NCBI RefSeq assembly: GCF_040958095.1
Contig: NC_091228.1
Coordinates: 6,926,200-6,990,199 of the forward strand
Source: Procambarus clarkii
Taxonomy: Eukaryota > Arthropoda > Malacostraca > Decapoda > Cambaridae
Reading direction: 5' to 3'
DNA length: 64,000 bases
The number at the start of each line of letters is the position of its first letter. Position 1 is the first letter of the stretch. The translations under genes were made by a program, and so were the position numbers. Shown here one piece after another: positions 1 through 10,000 of this stretch. The notes under the pieces were generated by a model. The model saw nothing but the letters and a program-made list of their open reading frames with translations. It was not told the origin of the DNA and did not search any database.

Positions 1-189
1 GGACAATGGTATCTCCTAGAGACTTACGAAAGGATAATGATAAATGCAGGAGAAAATGCGGATATTCACAGCTGACCTGAATTGAGAAACTTCCTGTGAC
101 ATTTGCATCGAAACTCCGAGAGTGAGTTAAGAGAATACATCTTCATGGCGGATCTCACCTCCTGGTAGTGATTCATAGGTCACAGTTAT

Positions 190-480
190 GCCCGGGGATT
201 ATTGCTTTAAGGCAAGGCCGCTTGAGGGCGAGATGTGGCCATTTGAAGGGTGAGGTAAGGCCGCTTGAGGGCGAGATGAGGCCATTAGAGGGTGAGGTTA
301 TGCTGTTGGAGGGTGAGGTGGGGGGTATTAGGGGATTAAGGGGCGAGATATGGTCCCTGTAGGGTGAGATAAGGCCGCTTAAGGACGAAATGAGGCCATT
401 AGTAGGTGAGGTAATGTTGTTGAAGGGTGAGGTGGGGGGGGGGGGGTATTAGGGGACTAGAGGATGAGATATGGTCCCTG
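190..480 (+). repeat. G-rich minisatellite-like region
   Basis: Repeats of aaggccgcttgagggcgag and ggtgaggt-type words, with a higher period of about 155 bp and a G11 run near 436. Confidence 0.6.
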
Positions 481-489
481 TAGGGTTTC

Positions 490-650
490 AAACATGCCTT
501 GTGGTGCAGTTGGCTTCGTTCTGAACTCACAATCCTGGGGATCTCAGGTTCGATTCCAGAGCGGGAAAGAAATGGATGCTTATGATATGCCATTCACTTA
601 ATGCATCTGTTCGCATGTCCCCGACAAAGTGAATTAATTTTCTATGACGC
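490..650 (+). mobile_element. Diverged tRNA-like SINE
   Basis: gccttgtggtgcagttggct (A-box-like), caggttcgattccagag (B box), then a weakly core-like tail. Confidence 0.45.
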
Positions 651-2911
651 ATATATACTGTTTTATACTTTACTATAGTTTACCTAAAGCTCGTTTTCTT
701 TTCTAAAGAGAGAACGTATAACTTGGGGGATTAACTATAAGAGTTTCAGCAAGTAGTTTGTACCTTTGTTTAGGGCTGAAATTAACACCTCGTCAGCTTG
801 ACAACCATTGTCAAGATAAAATTATTCAAAGCATTACTAAATTACAAAGCCTGTAGTTCTCTAAATTGCTTTGTATGATAGTTATAAGAAGCCCAAAATG
901 CAGCTAATACAATCGAAAGAAAACTAGCTAACGAAACAAAGGTCGACTTCGACAGCACAAAACAAAAAAAGCAATTAGACATGTTCTTTTAAGAAGTGCC
1001 GGACCAACCAGGTTGTTATGGCCCTGTGGGCCTGCGGACCGCTCCAAGGAACAGCCTGTTGGACCAAGTTACAAGTGTGGGATATTTGGGTTTGATTCTG
1101 ATTAATTAATAATTAAAGTAGTAAATTAAATTACGAAGGACCACCCGCTTTTAAAGTAAAGAGGGAAACTGAGAATTTCAGATCATTAGATAAAATTCTA
1201 GAAGAAACCAGTGACTATGGATATGACTAGAAAGTATGATCATAAGAATAATTAATGGGCTGTATTATTAAAACCAAACCTCAAACACCTACATTGGGGG
1301 GTTATTACTGGAGGTCAGTACGTCCAGGAATCAGTGTGGTTCGTTCACTAATTCTATTAATAATAATCTAATCCTATGATTAATGTTGAATATAATATTA
1401 TTCATACAAAGAAGAACATGAATATGAGCATAATAATGAATTACAGTAAATCACACATTATGTTGAAAACATTCTGAATGTATCAAATTGCAATGTTATG
1501 AGTAAAAGAAATAAGCCTTAGCTGGTAATAGATTCCTTTAGATAACCCTGGCAGTCCTCTTAATCTCCAAGTCTGGTACACCGACGTCAGACACGGTTAA
1601 CATGGAGAAGACAGCATGAGGAATTCGTCTCTCGAGCTGCAAAATAAATAACTACCAGTAGCAATTGATTTAACTACTCAATACATATTCAAGATTATTG
1701 ATATCTACAGAGAAATTTCTAATCACCTGTTATTAGGTGTTGTCGTGCCGCGTAACGCGCAATCACCCCGCTATTATTAAACCTGTAAATGATGCATCAA
1801 ATAAAAGGTACTTAGCTGTGGGCACTGTGTAAGTATTAAGATTGCCGTAATTTCGCATCCCAGGCTCCGGCGAACCTATCCTGGATTGATGCGTTTCAAG
1901 TTGGCTGATCACGTGTCGTCAGGAACCAAGTCTAGGGGTCCCTTATTTAACACCAGCACTAGTTGAAGATATTATCTGCAAGGTCGTTCACGCCTCACAG
2001 TGGCGGCTTTCATCTGTAGATAGACACACGTGTCCTATTTGCTGGACAATGGCGTCCTTTGTGCGTACGTTAAGCGCAGGTCTGCCTCTCTCCGGTTCCC
2101 CACGTGTACGCGCACCGACTCCCTCACCGAGTGAGTATGGCGTCGCGTCCCTCCCCCCACGCCGAGTCGACGTTCATTACACAAATTATTGGCATGAACA
2201 TTAATATTTCTCGCATTCGCGCTTGGAACTCTAAAGACTGGACGGGTTTATTATTTAGAGGAACGAAATATTATTATTTAACTATTTAAGAATAGTAAAG
2301 ATACAAGGGAGAGGAATTAATGTCTCCCCATAGCATTCATTGATGACGTTAACACTATCGCGAGGTAGACGGTATAATTCTAACGCTCTATTTGGCTTTT
2401 AGTTAGAGAACAATTCGTCTGCAATCAGTTGTCATACAGAATGCCTTAATTATGGAGAATCGTATTTAATTCTCACACAAATTGTATATAATGTGTTTTA
2501 CTGTAAAGAAATCTGACGCAATACTAGCGTTAGATGACGTGAGAATTCTAGCCTAATGCACAGATGAATTATTAGTACAGGAGAATTCTACGAGTTGTTA
2601 ATTTTACTTACTACAATATTAATATGATTAGTAATAAGTAATGAGAATACAACAATGTTGTATTCGATGTTGGAAATATCCAACAACAAGAAGTCAATCC
2701 AGGGCCTAGACCTGGTTTAGGGAGGACTCCTGGAATCCTCTCCAGGTAATTTTCAGGTATTGATCGATCCCTCATTTCTTTTGGCGTTATCATTTCAGAG
2801 ATGGAGTTATTTACACGTTTAGATATAGCATATACGCCTTTTACATTTCATTAAAGCATTTATACTTTGTTAGTGTTTATTTACGTGCGAACAATACATT
2901 AATATTTCCAG
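651..2911. other. No gene recognised; 5' flank of the CUB-CAP gene
   Basis: Mostly AT-rich. It holds a LINE 3' fragment (991-1075). A GC-rich patch at 1860-2180 has an ATG at 2049 (MASFVRTLSAG), but its possible donors (gtctgc at 2078, gtgagtat at 2130) give the wrong phase for the next exon. It could be a non-coding first exon. Confidence 0.4.
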
Positions 2912-4058
2912 ATTTTGTGGACGAACACCCAGAACCAAACTATGGAAAACGACGTTCTCAGAGGTGGACATAGAATACAAGAGCAGCAAGAACGTAGATC
3001 TGAAACTGAAGGGCAGAGCGCATGACGCCGGAGTGAAGGGACCACAAACCCCAGACGCCAACAAGAGAGCGGAAACGCCCCCTTCCTCACCAAGACATGG
3101 TAGAGGTCCATCGGGATCCACTAGAGCCGACAAACTAGAGCGGATCAAGGCTCTCCAGAGATTTTATAAACTCAAAAGACAACAGAATAATCAGCTTCAG
3201 TCACAGAGAGGCCTCGAACACTCCTCACAGACTGAGAGACGGAGCTACCATTATCGCGCCCAAAGTAACAGTCGGCGTTTCTACAGGCACACAAACATAT
3301 CCGGATTAGAATCCACAGATCTGGCGCTCAATGACAACCTGCTGGTGGACGGAGACAGTTTCGTGTACGACCTAGCGAGCCGGACGTACGGAGCCGTCTC
3401 CGACCTTCCAACACCCAAGAGTGTCCGCCTCCTAAGTGTTGGCGAACCTTCGTGGATTAATTCCAACTTCATTATCCACGACGGTCAGAATGACACAGAG
3501 TTGATCCATTACATGGATGAGCCGAGGGCGGAGCAAGGCCACCCACATGAACGGAAACGGAAGAGAAATTCCAAGCTCAAGAAATCGAATCGAAAGAGAA
3601 GCTTGGGCGAGTTGATTAGAGAGATTAGGGCCGACGACGCCGGGAAAGCGACTGAGAGACTCCCGCGGTCGCCACAAGACGCGCCAAACAGAGGACGGAA
3701 AGGCAGCGGCCGCCAGAAACACGAACGCTCCAGGTATCATACAGTCACCCGTGGCCGGCCCGGTCCACGACGTCAACAGTACAGAGTCACCATCAAGAAT
3801 CACCAGCGGACCGCACCTCAAGGACCACGGGCCGCACCTTCCCGTAGAGCCCTCGACACCAGTTACTCTCGAGGCCGGAACGAAATTATACCCCACAAAC
3901 CCACCAAACCCAACATGCACCATGGCGCTAAGCACCCGTATTCTCCCTCGAAGAACTTTGGGTATAAACCTTCCACAAGCGAGCGAGAGAATGCGGTGAT
4001 CAGCCGACCTGTAGATGGAAGCAGGACGCACAGGTCGAAGGAATATTTTGTGATTAAG
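2912..4058 (+). CDS. CUB-CAP gene, first visible exon (basic disordered region)
   Basis: The acceptor is at 2910-2911 (atttccag) and the donor at 4059 (aaggtaagg). The 382 codons are open throughout, with one Cys near the start and many Lys/Arg/Ser/Pro/Gly. Dibasic clusters such as RKRKR and NRKRS at about residues 195-215 could be proprotein-convertase sites (inference). No known domain is recognised. A long open exon with matching phase to the next exon supports real coding sequence rather than chance. Confidence 0.8.
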
Positions 4059-7000
4059 GTAAGGTGTAAATTGCATTCTTTAATTTTCATCACAATTAAA
4101 ATACATAACAAAAATTGGATGTTAATAAAATCACTTTCATTGAACATGTTCATGTTCACGACGACTTAATAACGAAATTCATTTTTCCCCCAAAAATTGA
4201 TTCAAATTGCCTCCATTTATTGCAGACTAGACCTGTTTCATAAGCAGGCGATAAGTCACAATAACGTGGCTGAAGTATGTTGACCAGACCACACACTAGA
4301 AGGTGAAGGGACGACGACGACGTTTCGGTCCGTCCTGCACCATTCTCAAGTCGATTGTGTCCATTCTCCAGACACAATGAACTTGAGAATGGTCCAGGAC
4401 GGACCGAAACGCCGTGGTCCCTTCACCTTCTAGTGTGTGGTCTGGTCAACATACTTCAGCCACGTTATTGTGACAGAAATCTGTAGGAGAAGAATCTTCC
4501 TGAAGTAAGGTTTTCTCTGGCTTCAGGTGTCGGCCTTCCGGAGTGGGTGTGGCGGTGAAGTGAAGGAACGACGGGGCAGGTTCTCCAGCCCAGGCTTCCC
4601 TCGTAAGACGAGCGCCAAGACGTCCTGCTTCTGGAGGTTTAAGGTGTGTGGATACTCACTCTCTAACCACTTGGGTTGGGCGGTAGAGCGACGGTCTCGC
4701 GTCATGCAGGTCGGCGTTCAATCCCCGACCGTCCATAAGTGGTTGGGCACCATTCCTTTCCCCCGTCCCATCCCAAATTCTTATCCTGACCTCTTTCCCA
4801 GTGCTATATAGTCGTAATGGCTTGGCGATTTCCCCCTTGATAACTCCCCTCCCTCTCTCTCTAACCACTTGGGCTGGACGGTAGAGCGACGGTCTCGCGT
4901 CATGCAGGTCGGCGTTCAATCCCCGACCGTCCACAAATGGTTGGGCACCATTCCTTTTCCCCCGTCCCATCCCAAATCCTTATCCTGACCCCTTCAAAGT
5001 ACTATATAGTCGTAACGGCTTAAACCCTGGAAACACAAACCGAAACTGTCTCTATTTTCCGCTTGTTACAACTTGTAATAAAGTTGTTACATCTTGGCTT
5101 AACGTGTTTATGACGTATTAGAACGTTGTTACAACTTGCTATACTGGTTGTTATAACTGGTTAGGAGGTGTTAAAACTTGTTCGAACGTTGTACCAACGT
5201 CGTAGTTTCGGTGTGTGTTTAGCAGGAATTGGTACTTTACCCTGATAATTCCCCTCTCTCTCGCTATAATACAATCGAAAGGTCAACCATTCCACTAAAC
5301 TACAAATGGTTCGAAAGGCAGGTCTCGAAGGTTGACGCTCGACCCTGCATTCATCTAAGTATATATTCTTAAATGTGTAAATAGTTAAGGACTATTTACT
5401 ACAATTAGTCTTCGTTCTGGGAGAGTCCAGTCCATTCTGGGAGAGAGTCCATCCAGTCCAGTCCAGCGTATTAGCATTTGCCTTTCCACTGGAAAATTTC
5501 AGCAGTTTGGAGAGGGGAAGACCTGCTGCATGGGTAACAGCTTCTCATCCATGTCGCCCTACCCCGGCTTTGCGCCCTGGAGTGGTCACTACAGCCTCGA
5601 CAACCAGAGAGCCACTCCCATAGTCTCCTGAGACTGTATGTTTAACACTTCTCTAACCCTGTCCATGGAGGACAGAAGAAAATGTATATATGCTGGTTAG
5701 CATTGTAAATGTGTGGCCACGTCTGTGGTAGAAAATAATAATAATAAAAAAAACTGAATGATGTATGTAAATCATGAACAAAAATACGTGATGAATAATG
5801 TGACAATGTCAGACCACGAAGGATTAAGACAGGAATTTCGTAAGTACTTTAGTATTTAAGAATACATCTTCAGAAGGATCTTCATCCTTCTGAAGATGTA
5901 TTATTTAACACCAAAGTACTTAAGGAATTAAGGAAATTCCTGTCTTATCACTCTCAATTTCACTAACTAAACTCTGAAGTTTTTACTAACTTAATTTCAC
6001 TAACTTAAATTCCTGTCAATATTACTAACAAGCCTCCAGTGGCTTGGTACCAAAGAGCCGAAGCTCGACCTCCACAAGCACAACTAGGTGAATACACGTC
6101 CTGCATGCACAAATAGGTGAGTACACGCATGCACGCACACGCACGCACACACACGCACGCACACGCAGCTGCCCATTGTTACATCAGCTGTCTGTTGCGA
6201 TAACAAATTTCATTTTTATGTTCTTGAACGAGATTGATATTATTAATGATAAGACTTATATATTCATTGTATACCTCAGTCACAAGATTTATTTTGTGTT
6301 AAGATTGACTGTTCACTTTGTAACTTAAAATTAACAACAATTTAGCTTCAAGACTTTCCTGTTGGTCACGTAAAACCACTAAACCTGCAATAGCCGGTAT
6401 AGCACCAGCTTCGCATCTTGGAAGTCAGTGTTCGATCCTCGATATTCTGCTGGCTGGCCAATGGTATAATCTCCCCATCCTTATATCCCAGCCTTTATCC
6501 TACAATCCTTAACATATCTCGTATAACCACATTGACTTAGTTCCCTTCCCTAAATATTACTTTACCTTGCCTGTTTTATCCCGTCACAATATCGCCTTAG
6601 CCTACTCCATCTTCCCGTACAGACTCCCGCAGGCAGCCACTGGAAGCTGCAGTGTAAGGACTTCCATATTCGCAAATCACAGCTCTGTCTCAGAGACCAC
6701 TTGGCCATCAGGATCAACAACGCTGCCTGGTCAAGGTACTGTGTACATTCGTATGTATTATATGTTGGGGTCTGTTTATGTTAATTTCTTTGCATATATC
6801 CAACCCATTCTCGCATTTTCGTATAGTCAATATTGACTTAATAAATACGTGTATATGTGACATACTAAACATACTAGTTTACCTTGAAAAGCTTCATAGA
6901 AAACACCGACCTTACCTAACCTTCTTAGTATGTTAAGATAAGCATCTTATTGCTTCGTAATTACAATTATTACTTAACCTATACCTATAATAGGTTAAGT

Positions 7001-10000
7001 AATAATTGTAATTACGAAGCAATAAGATGCTTATCTTAACATACTAAGGAGGTTAGATAAGGTCGGTGTTTTCTATGAAGCTTTTCAAGGTAAACTAGTA
7101 TGTTTAGTATGTCACATATTCACGTATTTAATAGGTCAATATTGACTGTAAGAAAGTGCGAGAACGGGTTGATATATCTGGCTGTCATAATAGTTGATCG
7201 CGTCCACGTCTGACTGAGTTCATCTGCTTTGAACTGTAAGTTTTATTTATATTAATAATAATATTATGTGCAACACTGCCTGCCATTGGAAACACACAGA
7301 AGTTGTTAATATGGGAAGTCAATTCTCAACTAGATGTACTCGCCAGGCTGTGTCTGTAATGCCAGCTTTTTCCATGTTTTTATCCTGTAAAACTGTATAT
7401 GGAATTGACCTCGACAGCTTCTTCGTCTAGTTCCATTCATTTACTGCTCTTAAAACTGATGAAGCTTCTTGGACACCATTCCTTTCCCCCGTCCCATCCC
7501 AAAGCCTTATCCTGAACCCTTCCAAGTGCAATATTCTCGTAATGGCTTGACGCTTTACATTAATAATTCCTTCTCTCTCTCCTTAGATATTGTGGTCGTG
7601 AAGGCCCTAGTCTGGCACTCACCTCCTCCCACGAGGCCTCCGTCGACGTCGTCCTCAACACCTTCAGAAACTCCTCGGCGAGGATCGTCTGCTCGTGGGA
7701 GACGACCCGAATTGGTAAGTGTCGAGGGGACGAGGATAGGTTGAGTTACAAGACTCTGGGAGAGATACAAGCACGTTCTTACAGTCTTGTAAAGCCGCTA
7801 ATACGCATAGCGTCTCGGGCAGGTCCTTAATCTTAATGTCCAACCCCTGGAATACGACCCGCCAAATTGTTAAGGATTGGCGCCTAGTCAATTCTCCCCG
7901 GCCAGGATTTGAACCCAAATCACTCCCGAAGCGGGGAGAGTACAGGTGCGTAAGTGCTTGCGTAACTGCTTTATGAATCTGGCCCCAGGAGGGTATCCAA
8001 GGCTCTGACAAGGGTCCTATCCTCCAGGAACAAGATGTTCTGTTAGCTTCTCAATCTATCTAGGTGACCTCTTCGAGTGCTAACCAAATACGAGAAGGGG
8101 GCTAAGGGATGATCCCACAGGTCCCAACTCTCTTTCACGTTCTCAAATAGAACCTTAATCTCTCCCAAATAGAATCTTTGTCTCTCCACATGATCTTACG
8201 ACTGGATACAGAGTTTTAGTATATTTATACAACCAAACACGGTCTAATTTATACATATAAGACCGATATGTTGCAATTGCATCAGCCCAAGAACCATTTT
8301 TCAGTGTTACTTCTCCAAAATCTGGTTCTCAAGTCTTCAGTCTCGGCTCAAGAATTAACCAGGCATTTCCTTACCCCACCGAGACGTCGCCAGATTTCCC
8401 ACGACATTGATCACAAGGTCAATGTCGATTCCTACATCGTGTCTACAGTTCCTCACAAGACTATACCATCTATCATTAACTCTGTCAATCAATGAATTAA
8501 CCTTTGTGTTCCTAAAATATCGTCACACCTGGATGGTACTATTGTGTGTTGCCATACCAAGAAGTACCTTCTTCTCAGTGTTGCCATACCAAGAAGTACC
8601 TTCTTCTTAGAGTTGCCACACCAAGAAGTACCTTCTTCTCAGTGTTGCCATACCAAGAAGTACCTTCTTCTTAGAGTTGCCAGACCAAGAAGTACCTTCT
8701 TCTTTGAGTTGCCATACCAAGAAGTACCTTCTTCTTAGAGTTGCCATACCAAGAAGTACCTTCTTCTTAGAGTTGCCATACCAAGAAGTACCTTCTTCTT
8801 AGAGTTGCCACACCAAGAAGTACCTTCTTCTCAGTGTTGCCATACCAAGAAGTACCTTCTTCTTAGAGTTGCCACACCAAGAAGTACCTTCTTCTCAGTG
8901 TTGCCATACCAAGATATCCTCTCACTAAATCCCAAATTGCTTCTCAGATGAGGCCACCGAGCTCAATCACAACTATGGGAGATACTGGAGCTACAACCTC
9001 ACCCGAGCCACCACAACCACCACTACAACCACCACCACCACAACCACCACCACACCTCCGCCGCCCAGAGCACCCCCATCCAGGTCAGCTGACGAGTAAC
9101 CATTTACAACACGTTTATCAGAATAATTAACTTGTATATTAGTCCAGTTCCTTAACTGAAGCAACAAGTCAAGTAGACAATGATGATGTATGTAGTATCC
9201 CTGGAAACACAAACCGAAACTGTCTCTATTTTCCGCTTGTTACAACTTGTAATAAAGTTGTTACATCTTGGCTTAACGTGTTTATGACGTATTAGAACGT
9301 TGTTACAACTTGCTATATTGGTTGTTATAACTGGTTAGGAAGTGTTAAAACTTGTTGGAACGTTGCACCAACGTCGTAGTTTCGGTGTGTGTTTGGCGGG
9401 ATAAGCGGACTTGAGGTTCTGAGGGTTACTGGACTGTCTCACGTTAACGCCTTTCTGCCTTGATTTCCACTCCTGCAGGGGAACTTGTCGAGATTACACG
9501 CACCTGACCTCAAACCACACCCTATGTCGGGCTACGCCCTCCACCTGCGCCATATACCACAGGGGCGTGACCCTACACGACCAGGTAGCCATCGTAGAGT
9601 CCCACAACCGTTACAGAGCGAAGGTTGCCCGCGGAGAGGAGAGCGAGGGGCTGCCTGGACCGCAGTATTCTGCGTCAGATATGCAGGAGTTGGCCTGGAA
9701 CGAGGAACTGGCCTACGTGGCCCAGGCTTGGGCTTCGGCCTGTCCGGACTACCATGATTGCCACGACTGTCGTCGTCTCCTCTCTAGTAAGAATGTGTAA
9801 TCTGTACTTAAAAATAAGAGGCCTTAGTCTCAATTTCTCAAGTTATAACTTTATTTGATTATAAATAGTTGGTTTAACGAATAACAGTATATGCTAAACT
9901 CGGTCTCAAATTTATTTTGTCTATAACATCATAGCTTATATTAATAAGCTAGGTGCAGTTTATAGGTCAAAACTGATGTTAAATCAAAATCTATCGTATC

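Noticed and set aside
2104-2289. Start exon of the CUB-CAP gene with a signal peptide
   Set aside because: The frame has no hydrophobic signal and the nearby strong donor gives the wrong phase for the exon at 2912.
8549-8912. CRISPR-like regular spacing
   Set aside because: There are no unique spacers; it is a contiguous 32-bp tandem repeat in a eukaryotic intron.
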